From Acidimicrobiia bacterium (GTDB lineage: Bacteria; Actinomycetota; Acidimicrobiia; Acidimicrobiales; MedAcidi-G1): a DNA stretch of 64,000 nt. Position numbers and translations under genes: made by a program. The stretch covers positions 124,001-188,000 of the forward strand of contig DUCC01000034.1 in the NCBI GenBank assembly GCA_012959995.1, written 5' to 3'. Shown piece after piece: positions 24,928 through 34,584 of this stretch. Position 1 is the first letter of the stretch. Each line of letters begins with the position of its first letter. A model generated the notes under the pieces. The model saw only the letters and a list, made by a program, of their open reading frames with translations, searched no databases and was not told the origin of the DNA.

Positions 24928-25538
24928 TGCCTCAACTCCCCATTTTGGGCAACACCCAGAACATCGCCAACGACGGCCTCGAAGGCCTCGACCACAACTT
25001 CGTTACCGCTCGCATCGAAGACCTCGTCAAATGGTCACGGGCTCGCAGCTGTTGGCCCGCCACTTTCGGCTTGGCCTGCTGCGCTCTTGAAATGATGGCC
25101 ACCGGTGCCGCCCACTACGACCTGGCTCGCTACGGCATGGAGGTTTTTCGGGCCTCTCCTCGCCAAGCCGACTTGATGATCGTGGCCGGTCGTGTCTCAC
25201 AAAAAATGGCCCCCGTGCTGCGGCAAATTTATGACCAAATGATGGAACCCAAATGGGTGATCTCCATGGGGGTATGTGCCTCCAGCGGCGGCATGTTTAA
25301 CAACTACGCCATTGTGCAAGGAGTCGACCAAATAGTACCAGTCGACGTCTACGCCCCCGGTTGCCCTCCCGGCCCCGAAACCCTCATGCACGCCATCTTG
25401 ACCCTGCACGAAAACATTCAAAATGGCGAACTAACCCGCCGCCGTGACGCCAACCAAGGCGGCGCAGCCATCGACCTCGCCCCCCTCGCCCCCACCGCAA
25501 ACCAGTCGGTAGAACTGGGCGAAAAGGAGGGAGCATGA
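24927..25538 (+). CDS. nuoB: NADH-quinone oxidoreductase subunit B (first copy)
   Basis: A 203-residue NuoB holding cluster N2: Cys51-Cys52 in [10 protein letters not shown], Cys117 in MGVCASSGG and Cys146 in [11 protein letters not shown]2 passes electrons to quinone. A hydrophilic tail of about 40 residues follows the conserved core. Overlaps nuoC by ATGA. Confidence 0.95.
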   Translation: MPQLPILGNTQNIANDGLEGLDHNFVTARIEDLVKWSRARSCWPATFGLACCALEMMATGAAHYDLARYGMEVFRASPRQADLMIVAGRVSQKMAPVLRQIYDQMMEPKWVISMGVCASSGGMFNNYAIVQGVDQIVPVDVYAPGCPPGPETLMHAILTLHENIQNGELTRRRDANQGGAAIDLAPLAPTANQSVELGEKEGA

Positions 25539-26077
25539 CCGAAGAAAACACCGCTCCCCCAGAAGAAACCGACCAAGAAACCGTTGAAGAAGTTGACCTT
25601 GGACCGGTGGCCTACGGGGTACCGGTCACTGAATCCTTTGGCCAAACCGTGCTTCACCCCGCCCCCGACCAACTCATCGAAACGGTCACAGTCCTCCAGC
25701 AAGATGGATTTTGCATGGTTATCGATTTAACTGTCGTGGACTACCTGACCCACCCCGGGCGCACCGACTTGCCGGCCGCCGTAACCCCCCAACGCTTCGA
25801 AGTAGTGGTGGCGCTCATCAACCACCAACAAAGCACCCGCATTCGCCTCCGAGTACAAGCCGGCAACAACCAACCCACCGTGCCATCGTTGTTTGATCTA
25901 TTCCCCGGCACCGAAGCCATGGAACGCGAAGCCTGGGACCTCTTCGGCGTAACCTTCACCGACCACCCCGACCACTCCCGCATCTTGATGCCCGACGACT
26001 GGGAAGGGCACCCCCTGCGCAAAGACCACGCCGTGGGCGATATCCCCGTGCAGTTCTCCACCACGGTAGGAAATTGA
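25535..26077 (+). CDS. nuoC: NADH-quinone oxidoreductase subunit C (first copy)
   Basis: A 180-residue NuoC. After an acidic N-terminal 25 residues come the core and [35 protein letters not shown], the family signature. It is a peripheral-arm subunit without cofactor. The ATG follows GGAGGGAGC and overlaps the nuoB stop. Confidence 0.94.
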   Translation: MTEENTAPPEETDQETVEEVDLGPVAYGVPVTESFGQTVLHPAPDQLIETVTVLQQDGFCMVIDLTVVDYLTHPGRTDLPAAVTPQRFEVVVALINHQQSTRIRLRVQAGNNQPTVPSLFDLFPGTEAMEREAWDLFGVTFTDHPDHSRILMPDDWEGHPLRKDHAVGDIPVQFSTTVGN

Positions 26078-27372
26078 TGACCGCCGACGACCTCACCTTG
26101 GCCCTCGGTGACCCCGAACGAGTACACCGCCGCGAACAAAGCGCCGTACTACGCATGAACGAAAACGACGCCGAAGCCCTAACCGGCGACCCAGAAAACC
26201 CCGAAGACGATCACCGCATGATCCTCAACATGGGCCCCCAACACCCCTCAACCCACGGGGTACTGCGCCTCATGCTGGAAATGGAAGGCGAAACGGTCAT
26301 GCGCTCCAAGCCGGTCATCGGCTACCTGCATACCGGCATGGAAAAAACCGCCGAAGGCCTGACCTACCTGCAGGGGCCCACCAACGTGACCCGCATGGAC
26401 TACGCCGCCCCGCTTTTTTCTGAACTGGCCTTCTCGCTGACCGTAGAAAAACTCTTAGGTATCGAAGTACCGGCCCGCGCCACTTGGATACGAATGCTGA
26501 TGTGCGAACTCAACCGAGTGTCATCGCACCTGCTATTCCAAGCCACCAACGGCATGGACTTAGGCGCCGTTTCCATGATGATTTACGGGTGGCGCGAACG
26601 AGAAGAAATACTGCGCTTCTTCGAAAAAGTTACCGGCCTGCGCATGAACCACAACTACATTCGCCCCGGCGGGGTAGCGGCCGACCTACACGACGGATGG
26701 CGCCAAGACGTACGAGAACTCCTCGACATGCTGCCCGCCCGCCTCAAAGAATACGACACCCTGCTCACCAACCAGCCCATCTTTCAAGAACGGCTCCAAG
26801 GCGTCGGGGTACTCAACCCGGCAGAAGCGCTAGCACTTTCGGCCACCGGACCCATCTTGCGTTCCACCGGCTACTCCTGGGACCTCCGCCGTCACGCCCC
26901 CTACATGTTCTACGACCAAGTGGACTTCGACGTAGTAGTCGGCACCTGGGGTGACTGCTTCGACCGTTACGCCATCCGCCAAAACGAAATACGCGAATCG
27001 CTGCGCATCATCGAACAAATACTCGACCTCATGCCCGAAGGCGACTACCGGGTACAAAACAAAAAAGTAACCCCCCCACCCCGTGTACGCATTGACGAAT
27101 CAATGGAAGCACTCATCCATCACTTCAAAATCTTCACCGAAGGTTTTCATGTGCCCGAAGGCGAAGCGTACGTAGCGGTAGAAAGCCCCCGCGGCGAGTT
27201 GGGCTGCTACATCGTTTCCGACGGCACCCCCAAGCCCTACCGCATGCACATCCGTGGCCCCAGTTTTGTAAATTTACAAACCCTGCCCCACCTGATGGAA
27301 GGCGGGCTCATCGCCGACGGGGTAGCCGTAATTTCTTCGGTAGACCCCATCATGGGCGAGGTGGACCGCTAA
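26077..27372 (+). CDS. nuoD: NADH-quinone oxidoreductase subunit D (first copy)
   Basis: A 431-residue NuoD. The quinone-site His is in PQHPSTHGVLR (His60) and the quinone headgroup Tyr in TRMDYAAPL (Tyr109). The residue 26 positions after the His, Arg in mitochondrial and many bacterial homologues, is Thr86 here (YLHTGMEK). ATG 26077 overlaps the nuoC stop (TGATG). The first 47 residues are a hydrophilic extension. Confidence 0.95.
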   Translation: MTADDLTLALGDPERVHRREQSAVLRMNENDAEALTGDPENPEDDHRMILNMGPQHPSTHGVLRLMLEMEGETVMRSKPVIGYLHTGMEKTAEGLTYLQGPTNVTRMDYAAPLFSELAFSLTVEKLLGIEVPARATWIRMLMCELNRVSSHLLFQATNGMDLGAVSMMIYGWREREEILRFFEKVTGLRMNHNYIRPGGVAADLHDGWRQDVRELLDMLPARLKEYDTLLTNQPIFQERLQGVGVLNPAEALALSATGPILRSTGYSWDLRRHAPYMFYDQVDFDVVVGTWGDCFDRYAIRQNEIRESLRIIEQILDLMPEGDYRVQNKKVTPPPRVRIDESMEALIHHFKIFTEGFHVPEGEAYVAVESPRGELGCYIVSDGTPKPYRMHIRGPSFVNLQTLPHLMEGGLIADGVAVISSVDPIMGEVDR

Positions 27373-28019
27373 TGAGCCACTTCACCGAACTCAATGCTCG
27401 TCGAGCCCACGAAATCATCAGCCACTACCCCCGGGCCCGCTCGGCCATTATTCCCCTTCTGCACCTTGCCCAAGAACAAGAGGGGTGGATCACCAACGAC
27501 GCCATGACCCAAATAGCAGAACTCACTGGTGCCACTGCCGCCGAAGTCCTCGGCACCGGCAGCTTCTACGAAATGTTCAAATTCCACCCGGTAGGTCGCT
27601 ACCTAGTGAACGTCTGCACCAACATCTCTTGCCAACTACTGGGCGGCGAAGAACTCCTCGAACACGCCGAAACCGCCCTGGGGATCACCGACGGGCAAAC
27701 CTCCGACGACGGATTATTTACCCTAGAAGACGTGGAATGCGTGGCTGCCTGCACCGAAGCCCCTTGCTTCACCGTCAACTACCGGTACTTCCACCGGGCC
27801 ACCCCCGAAACCTTCAGCGAAGTAGTGGCCGAATTACGAGCCGGCCGCAGTCCCATGGAAAAAGGCCAACAAGGCGACCGAGGAGAAATCCCCGACCACG
27901 GCACACTGTCTCGCACCCTGCAACACATACCCGCCGACCGTAAAGCGGGCATCGTGGCCCCCGAAGAAGCCGCCCAAGCCCCCGGCTGGATGCCTACCGA
28001 AACGGGGGAAAACGCATGA
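27372..28019 (+). CDS. nuoE: NADH-quinone oxidoreductase subunit E
   Basis: A 215-residue thioredoxin-like NuoE with its [2Fe-2S] ligands Cys82, Cys87 (VCTNISC) and Cys123, Cys127 (VECVAAC). Part of the NADH-oxidising module with F and G. Only one copy of E, F and G exists in the window, all in this first cluster. TAATG overlap with nuoD; ATGA overlap with nuoF. Confidence 0.94.
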   Translation: MSHFTELNARRAHEIISHYPRARSAIIPLLHLAQEQEGWITNDAMTQIAELTGATAAEVLGTGSFYEMFKFHPVGRYLVNVCTNISCQLLGGEELLEHAETALGITDGQTSDDGLFTLEDVECVAACTEAPCFTVNYRYFHRATPETFSEVVAELRAGRSPMEKGQQGDRGEIPDHGTLSRTLQHIPADRKAGIVAPEEAAQAPGWMPTETGENA

Positions 28020-29425
28020 CCGCCGAGGCCCCCGCTTTCGCCGCCGGTTTCATAAACAACGAAGGCCCCAAGCTCATCACCGGCCGCTTCGCCCTCGAAG
28101 ACTCGTTCACCCTCGAACGTTCGCTGGCCACCGGCGGCTACGACGGGCTCAAAAAAGCACTCGCTCGCCCCCCCGCAGACGTACACCGCGAAGTACGAGA
28201 CGCCGTACTGCTAGGCCGCGGCGGCGCAGGTTTCCCCGCTGGAGTCAAATGGGGATTCTGTCCCGAAGGCGTATGGCCCCGCTACCTGGTGGTCAACGGC
28301 GACGAAAGCGAACCCGGCACCTACAAAGACCGTCTCCTGATGGAACGCGACCCCCACCAACTCATCGAAGGCTGCCTCATCGCCTGCTACGCCCTGGGCC
28401 TCTCCCAATGCTTTCTCTACGTACGCGGCGAAATGGCTTTAGCCCAAGAACGCATCGCCACCGCCCTCAACGAGGCCTACGCCGACGGCCGAGTAGGCCG
28501 CAACATCATGGGCACCGATTTTTCCGTGGACATCGTGTTGCACTGGGGAGCCGGCGCTTACATCGTGGGCGAAGAAACAGCCCTCATCGAAAGCCTGGAA
28601 GGCAACCGCGGCATGCCCCGCCTCAAGCCCCCGTACTTTCCGGCGGCCATCGGCCTCTACGGCCAACCAACCATTGTCAACAATGTAGAAACCTTGGCCA
28701 ACCTGCCTTGGATCATGGACAACGGAGCCGAGGCCTACAAAACCATGGGCTCCGAAACCTCCCCCGGGACCCGGCTCTTCGCCGTCTCGGGCCACGTCAA
28801 CCGGCCCGGCGTATACGAAGTAGAACAAGGAGTCACCACCTTTCGTGACCTGTTCTACGGCGATAATTTCTGCCAAGGCATACGCAACGGAAACGACCTC
28901 AAAGCGTTCATCCCGGGCGGCGGGTCAGCCCCCTGGTTTTTTGAAGAACACCTCGACCTCCCCCTCGAAGCCCGCCCCGTAGGAGCCGCCGGCTCCATGC
29001 TGGGTTCCGGCGCCATCGTGGTCATGGACCACACCACCGACGCCGTTAAAGCCTGCCTACGCCTGGTGCGCTTCTACGCTCGGGAATCCTGCGGCAAATG
29101 CGCACCGTGTCGAGAAGGCACCACCTGGGAAGAAAAAGTCTTACGCCGCATCTACGAAGGCCAAGGCCGCCCCAGCGACCTCGACTTGTTAGAAGACATC
29201 GGCGACAACATCAGCCCCGGACCCTACCCAGTGGCCTCCTTCGCTGACCAAGACCTCGAAGCAGTGCCCTTCCCGCCCAAACAAACCACCATCTGCCCAC
29301 TCGGGCCCTCATCGGTGGCTCCTATTTCTTCAGCCCTACGCCGTTTCCGCCCCGAATTCGAAGCACTCATCACCTTGCGCGACAGCATTGCCGTCAGCGC
29401 CGCCCCCACCCCGGAGGACGTATGA
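28016..29425 (+). CDS. nuoF: NADH-quinone oxidoreductase subunit F
   Basis: A 469-residue NuoF with the FMN/NADH motif LGRGGAGFPAGVKW, NGDESEPGTYKDRLL, GAGAYIVGEETALIESLEG, and the N3 [4Fe-4S] ligands in ESCGKCAPCREGT plus TTICPLG near the C-terminus. It oxidises NADH and feeds electrons into the chain of clusters. Confidence 0.95.
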   Translation: MTAEAPAFAAGFINNEGPKLITGRFALEDSFTLERSLATGGYDGLKKALARPPADVHREVRDAVLLGRGGAGFPAGVKWGFCPEGVWPRYLVVNGDESEPGTYKDRLLMERDPHQLIEGCLIACYALGLSQCFLYVRGEMALAQERIATALNEAYADGRVGRNIMGTDFSVDIVLHWGAGAYIVGEETALIESLEGNRGMPRLKPPYFPAAIGLYGQPTIVNNVETLANLPWIMDNGAEAYKTMGSETSPGTRLFAVSGHVNRPGVYEVEQGVTTFRDLFYGDNFCQGIRNGNDLKAFIPGGGSAPWFFEEHLDLPLEARPVGAAGSMLGSGAIVVMDHTTDAVKACLRLVRFYARESCGKCAPCREGTTWEEKVLRRIYEGQGRPSDLDLLEDIGDNISPGPYPVASFADQDLEAVPFPPKQTTICPLGPSSVAPISSALRRFRPEFEALITLRDSIAVSAAPTPEDV

Positions 29426-31890
29426 GCGACGAAACCTCCCCCGGGGTAGAAATCACCCTCAATGGCGAAACGGTGCTGGCCCACCCCGGCGAACTCCTTA
29501 TCGACGCCGCCGAACGCATGGGCACAGAAATCCCACGCTTCTGCCACCACACCCGCCTCAAGCCGGTCGGCATGTGCCGCATGTGCCTCGTCGAAGTCGA
29601 TACCGGACGCGGCTCAGCCCTACAACCCTCCTGCATGGTGACCTGCACCCCCAACATGGTGGTCGACACCGAATCAGAAACCGTAGCCAAAGCCCAAGAC
29701 GGCGTGCTGGAATTCCTGCTTATCAACCACCCCTTGGATTGCCCGGTTTGCGACAAAGGCGGCGAATGCCCCCTCCAAGACCAAACCATGGCGTACGGCC
29801 CCGGCGAAAGCCGCTTCGTAGAAGAAAAACGCCGCTACGAAAAACCAATTCCCCTCAACGAAAATGTGTTCATGGACCGCGAACGGTGCATTTTGTGCGA
29901 CCGTTGTACCCGTTTCGCCGGCGATGTCGCAGGTGACCAACTCATCCACTTCCAAGGCCGGGGCGCCCAAACCGAAGTCAACACCTTCCCCGAAGAACCC
30001 TTTAGCTCATACTTCAGCGGCAACACCGTACAAATTTGCCCCGTCGGCGCATTAACGGCCAAGCCCTACCGCTTCAAAGCCCGCCCCTGGGACCTCAACG
30101 AAACCGAATCAACCTCCATGGTGGACTCCGTTGGCAGTCGCATCTCTATTGAATCTTCACGCGGCCAGGTGCTTCGCTTGCAAGGCGTAGATTCCGACGC
30201 CGTCAACTGGGGCTGGTTATCCGACAAAGAACGCTTCATCTTCGAGGCCTACGAACACCCCGAACGTCTCGTCACCCCCCTGATGCGTAACGGCGAAACC
30301 GGCAACCAAGAACCCACCTCATGGGACCACGCCCTCGAAGCCGCCGCCGAACTACTCGCCAACACCGACCCCGACCGTCTTGCGGTAATCGGCGGCGCAC
30401 GCTTAACCAACGAATCGCAATACGCCTGGGCCAAATTGGCCAAAGGCGTGTTAGGCACCGACCACGTGGACGCGCAACTCTGCGACGGCCTCCCTGCACA
30501 CTTCATGCTGGGCCTGCCCCGAGCCACCATTGATCAGGCCTGCACTCCCGGAGGCACGGTGGTCTTAATGGGCCCCGACCCCAAAGAAGAACTGGGCGCC
30601 CTTTATCTGCGCCTGCGTCACGCCGTGGTTCACGACGGGGTGACCCTCATAGAACTCACCCCCCGAGCCACCGGCCTCACCCCTTACGCCGCGCATTCGC
30701 TACGGGTACGCCCCGGCGAAGCCGCCGAAGCGATTCGGGCCATGTTCGGTGAAGGCGGCGTGGCCCCCAGCGGCGGCATCACCCCCGAAACCGCACAAGC
30801 CGCCGGAGCCTTACTGCAGGCCGCCGACACGGTCACCGTGTTGTTGGGCCGAGCATCTTTAGCCGAAGCCGAAGGCCCAGTTATGGACGCTGCTCTGGCG
30901 CTCCACGACCGCTTGCCTGAGGTTCGTTACCTCTCGCTGTTGCGCCGCTCCAACGTACACGGCGCCATCGATATGGGTCTGGCCCCCGGTCTATTGCCGG
31001 GCCGCACCACCCTGGTAGCAGGCCGCACCAACCTGGCTCAAGCCTGGCCCGGTCTGCCCAAAGAAACCGGACGTTCCACACAAAAGACTCTCGAAGCCGC
31101 CGCCGACGGCCAAGTCGACGTCTTAATTCTGTTAGGGGCCGACCTTCTGGCCGATGTGCCCGACGGAGACCTGGCCCGGCGAGCCTTAGAAAAAGCCGGC
31201 ACGGTGATTGCCTTAGACCTCTTTGACACGGCCACCGTGGCCCAAGCCGATCTGGTACTTCCCGCCGCCGGCCCTACCGAAGTAAACGGCACCTTCACCA
31301 ACCTCGAAGGACGAGTCAGCCCAGTTTCTCGCCAAGTGACCCCACCGGGAACCGCCCGCCCCGATTGGATGATCGCCGTGGACTTAGCCGAGCGGTTAGG
31401 CACCGACCTGGGCTTCACCAGTCCTGAAAAAATATGGCAAGAAATAACCGAAGTATCAGCGGCCCACACCGGCCTCACCGAACAACTGGCCGCCGACCCG
31501 CTCCAAGGAGCCTTGGCCACCGGTGCTCTGGCCCTTTATCGTCCTGAACCCACCGAGGTAGCCCGCCACGATGCGTATTCTTTCCGTTTGGTGGTCTCTC
31601 GCTCGATGTACGACCAAGGGGTGTTCACCGCCCACAGTCGCTCACTGTCTGGTTTGGCTCCTACCACTTGCCTCGCTTTTGAACCCACCGACTTTGCCGC
31701 TTTAGGCATCGAAGCCGGCCAAAGCGTTGAGACCACCGGCCCGCGAGGCACGATGGCCGTTACCGTCGGCATCGACCCTCGAGTAGCCAAGGGCACGGTC
31801 CACCTTGGCTTCAACCAAGCCGGAGCCACCGCCACCGAGTTCATCGATTCCTCGGTGCCAGTAACCGACCTTACGGTGGTGCCCAAATGA
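29422..31890 (+). CDS. nuoG: NADH-quinone oxidoreductase subunit G
   Basis: An 822-residue NuoG. N-terminal [2Fe-2S] (GMCRMCLVEVD and nearby Cys), His-liganded N5 (NHPLDCPVCDKGGECPLQD) and N4 (CILCDRCTRF, then QICPVGAL) are intact, followed by a molybdopterin-oxidoreductase-like domain. Where many bacterial NuoG proteins have the N7 motif C-x2-C-x3-C, this one reads STSMVDSVGSRIS, and the later WLC is WLS: all four N7 ligands are missing. Confidence 0.94.
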   Translation: MSDETSPGVEITLNGETVLAHPGELLIDAAERMGTEIPRFCHHTRLKPVGMCRMCLVEVDTGRGSALQPSCMVTCTPNMVVDTESETVAKAQDGVLEFLLINHPLDCPVCDKGGECPLQDQTMAYGPGESRFVEEKRRYEKPIPLNENVFMDRERCILCDRCTRFAGDVAGDQLIHFQGRGAQTEVNTFPEEPFSSYFSGNTVQICPVGALTAKPYRFKARPWDLNETESTSMVDSVGSRISIESSRGQVLRLQGVDSDAVNWGWLSDKERFIFEAYEHPERLVTPLMRNGETGNQEPTSWDHALEAAAELLANTDPDRLAVIGGARLTNESQYAWAKLAKGVLGTDHVDAQLCDGLPAHFMLGLPRATIDQACTPGGTVVLMGPDPKEELGALYLRLRHAVVHDGVTLIELTPRATGLTPYAAHSLRVRPGEAAEAIRAMFGEGGVAPSGGITPETAQAAGALLQAADTVTVLLGRASLAEAEGPVMDAALALHDRLPEVRYLSLLRRSNVHGAIDMGLAPGLLPGRTTLVAGRTNLAQAWPGLPKETGRSTQKTLEAAADGQVDVLILLGADLLADVPDGDLARRALEKAGTVIALDLFDTATVAQADLVLPAAGPTEVNGTFTNLEGRVSPVSRQVTPPGTARPDWMIAVDLAERLGTDLGFTSPEKIWQEITEVSAAHTGLTEQLAADPLQGALATGALALYRPEPTEVARHDAYSFRLVVSRSMYDQGVFTAHSRSLSGLAPTTCLAFEPTDFAALGIEAGQSVETTGPRGTMAVTVGIDPRVAKGTVHLGFNQAGATATEFIDSSVPVTDLTVVPK

Positions 31891-33092
31891 ATCTGCTGGC
31901 CCTTGACCCACTGCTCAGCGGTGACATTGACCTGACCATCGTGCTCATCGTGCTGCTCAAAGCGGGAATTGCTTTCACCTTCTTGCTGATCTCCGTCATG
32001 CTTATGGTTTGGTTTGAACGCAAGCTCATCAGCGACATGCAAAACCGTATCGGCCCCGACGTGGCCGGACCGTGGGGCATTTTGCAAACCCTGGCCGACG
32101 GCATCAAGTTGTTCTTTAAGGAAGATTTGATCCCCGAACGAGCCGACCGGTTTGTTTTCAAACTGGCCCCCTATCTCTCCTTAGTGCCGGCCTTTTTGGT
32201 TTTCGCTGTCGTGCCCATTGGGGGAGACTTCCGCAACGACGCCGGCGGGGTGGTGACCTGGTTCGGTCACCAAACCTTGCTTCAAGTAGCCGACCCACCG
32301 GTAGGCATCCTCTTTTTCTTAGCCATGTCATCAATCGCCGTTTACGGCGTCATGTTGGCCGGCTGGGCCTCGGGCTCTAAATACCCACTGCTGGGTGCGG
32401 TACGAGCCTCGGCACAAATGATCAGCTACGAAGCCGCCTTGGGCCTCGCCATGGCCACGGTATTTTTGATGAGCGGCACCCTGTCTACCAACGGCATCGT
32501 GGCCGACCAAGCCACCTGGAACTGGAACGCCGTGACCACCGGGATCGTGCCCTTTATTATCTTCTTGCTGGCCGGCACCGCCGAACTCAACCGCCCACCC
32601 TTTGACTTGGTAGAAGCCGAACAAGAACTGGTAGGTGGTTTTCACACCGAATACAGTTCACTACGTTTCGCCCTGTTTTTCTTGGCCGAATTTATGAACG
32701 TCATCACCATGTCGGCCATCGCGGTAACCCTGTTCTTAGGCGGACCCAACGGCCCGATCCTCATCGAATCAATAGCTTGGCTCTGGCCACCGCTCTGGTT
32801 CTTTGCCAAAGTAGGGGTCTTCCTCTTCACCTTCGTGTGGCTTCGTGCCACCCTGCCTCGTTTTCGCTACGACCAACTCATGGACCTCGGCTGGAAAATG
32901 CTGATCCCCGCCGCCTTAGGTTGGTTCCTGCTGATTGCCGCCTTAAACATCGGCGGCGACCGAGGCTGGCCCACCTGGGCTGTGGTCGGAACCGGCATGG
33001 TGGTTGGGGTGCTGGGCTATTTTGCTCTCACCGGTGCCATACGCAAAGCCACACTGGACCGAGCTGGCCAAGACTTTGAAGGAGTGAACTAA
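31887..33092 (+). CDS. nuoH: NADH-quinone oxidoreductase subunit H (first copy)
   Basis: A 401-residue, eight-span NuoH with VWFERKLISDMQNRIGPDVAG, DGIKLFFKEDLIP and AGTAELNRPPFDLVEAEQELVGG, which line the quinone tunnel. The C-terminus is longer than usual, with two further hydrophobic segments. ATGA overlap with nuoG, TAATG with nuoI. Confidence 0.95.
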   Translation: MNLLALDPLLSGDIDLTIVLIVLLKAGIAFTFLLISVMLMVWFERKLISDMQNRIGPDVAGPWGILQTLADGIKLFFKEDLIPERADRFVFKLAPYLSLVPAFLVFAVVPIGGDFRNDAGGVVTWFGHQTLLQVADPPVGILFFLAMSSIAVYGVMLAGWASGSKYPLLGAVRASAQMISYEAALGLAMATVFLMSGTLSTNGIVADQATWNWNAVTTGIVPFIIFLLAGTAELNRPPFDLVEAEQELVGGFHTEYSSLRFALFFLAEFMNVITMSAIAVTLFLGGPNGPILIESIAWLWPPLWFFAKVGVFLFTFVWLRATLPRFRYDQLMDLGWKMLIPAALGWFLLIAALNIGGDRGWPTWAVVGTGMVVGVLGYFALTGAIRKATLDRAGQDFEGVN

Positions 33093-33694
33093 TGGGGTAC
33101 TTCCAAGGCTTCGCCATTACCTTTAAAAAACTTTGGGAAAAACGGGTCACCGTGCCCTACCCCGAACAAAAACGCGACAAACCAGCCCGCCTGCACGGCC
33201 GCCACGTACTCAACCGTTACGAAGACGGCATGGAAAAATGCATCGGCTGCGAACTCTGCGCCGGGGTATGCCCCGCCAACTGCATTTACGTGCGAGGCGC
33301 CGATAACCCGCCCGATCACCCGGTCTCGCCGGGGGAGCGCTACGGCTTTGTCTACGAAATCAACTACCTGCGTTGCATTCATTGCGACCTGTGTGTTGAA
33401 GCCTGCCCCACCCAAGCCATTACCGAAACAAAACTCTTCGAGTTTTCGTTCACCAACCGCACCGACGCCGTCTATACCAAAGACGAACTGATGGTCGACG
33501 CCGCAACCGGCCAACCCCAGCACTTGCCGTGGGAAGACTGGCGACCCGGAGAAGACCAAGACACCTCAGGCTGGATGCGCGCTACCTCACCTAGCGGATC
33601 CGCTGAACACACCGGTTTGGTGGCTTGGACCGGCGAACTGGGCTACGGCATTCGTGCCCCCGAAACCGGCCAACGCAGCGAGAAAGAAAACTAA
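33092..33694 (+). CDS. nuoI: NADH-quinone oxidoreductase subunit I (first copy)
   Basis: A 200-residue NuoI with two [4Fe-4S] motifs: Cys50, 53, 56, 60 (CIGCELCAGVC) and Cys95, 98, 101, 105 (CIHCDLCVEAC), clusters N6a and N6b that deliver electrons to N2. Overlaps nuoJ by TAATG. Confidence 0.95.
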   Translation: MGYFQGFAITFKKLWEKRVTVPYPEQKRDKPARLHGRHVLNRYEDGMEKCIGCELCAGVCPANCIYVRGADNPPDHPVSPGERYGFVYEINYLRCIHCDLCVEACPTQAITETKLFEFSFTNRTDAVYTKDELMVDAATGQPQHLPWEDWRPGEDQDTSGWMRATSPSGSAEHTGLVAWTGELGYGIRAPETGQRSEKEN

Positions 33695-34275
33695 TGGACG
33701 CTGCAGTTTTTCTCATTAGCGCCGTGGTGGTCCTGTCAGGGGCCGTCGGCGTGCTGTTGGCCCGCAACCCGATACACGCCGCCTTGTTTCTCGTAGAAAC
33801 CCTTTTCGGCATCGCCGTACTCTTCATCTTGTTAGACGCCACCTTTTTGGCCGCCGTTCAAGTAGTGGTGTACGCCGGAGCCATCGTCATTTTGTTTCTC
33901 TTCGTCATCATGTTGCTGGGCGTCGACCGAGCCGACGATCTAGGTATCGAACCCATCGCCGGCCAACGCCCCATGGCGGCCGTCATCGGAGCCTCTTTGC
34001 TGGGCCTCACCTTGACCACCTTGTTGATCGCCGTAAACGGCCCCACCGGAGACGCCGGGACCACCGCGGTACTCGGCAACGCCGAAACTAACACCCGTCT
34101 TTTAGGCGAAGCACTTTTTACCAACCACGTTTTTGCCGTAGAACTCACCGCACTTCTGTTGACGGTGGCCATTGTGGGAGCAGTAGTGCTGGCCCGCCGC
34201 ATTAGCGGGCCCCTGCAATCTCTACCCGGCGTAGCTATCGCCGTGGCCGACGATCAAGAAACCGAGGAGAACTAA
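33694..34275 (+). CDS. nuoJ: NADH-quinone oxidoreductase subunit J (first copy)
   Basis: A 193-residue, five-span NuoJ with [29 protein letters not shown] and [22 protein letters not shown], containing the pi-bulge helix of TM3. Start ATG 33694 overlaps the nuoI stop; the longer frame from 33625 lies inside nuoI. Confidence 0.93.
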   Translation: MDAAVFLISAVVVLSGAVGVLLARNPIHAALFLVETLFGIAVLFILLDATFLAAVQVVVYAGAIVILFLFVIMLLGVDRADDLGIEPIAGQRPMAAVIGASLLGLTLTTLLIAVNGPTGDAGTTAVLGNAETNTRLLGEALFTNHVFAVELTALLLTVAIVGAVVLARRISGPLQSLPGVAIAVADDQETEEN

Positions 34276-34580
34276 TGGAGGTCACCACCACCTGGTACTT
34301 GGTTTTGGGAGCGGTGCTCTTTGCTTTGGGCACGGTCGGCGTTTTAACCCGCCGCAACCCACTAGTTATGTTCATGTGCGTTGAACTCATGCTCAACGCC
34401 GTCACCCTCACCTTGGTGGCCTTTGGCGCCGCCCTCGGCGACCTGGGCGGGCAAGTATCAGTGTTCTTTGTGCTGGTAGTAGCCGCCGCCGAAGTGGTCG
34501 TCGGTTTAGCAATCATCGTGGCCATAACCCGCCGCCGTCCCGGTACCACCGTGGACGATCTCTCGGTATTAGGAGGCTAG
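34275..34580 (+). CDS. nuoK: NADH-quinone oxidoreductase subunit K (first copy)
   Basis: A 101-residue, three-span Nuo[23 protein letters not shown] and [16 protein letters not shown] contain the two conserved membrane Glu of the proton path. Confidence 0.94.
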   Translation: MEVTTTWYLVLGAVLFALGTVGVLTRRNPLVMFMCVELMLNAVTLTLVAFGAALGDLGGQVSVFFVLVVAAAEVVVGLAIIVAITRRRPGTTVDDLSVLGG

Positions 34581-34584
34581 GAAC

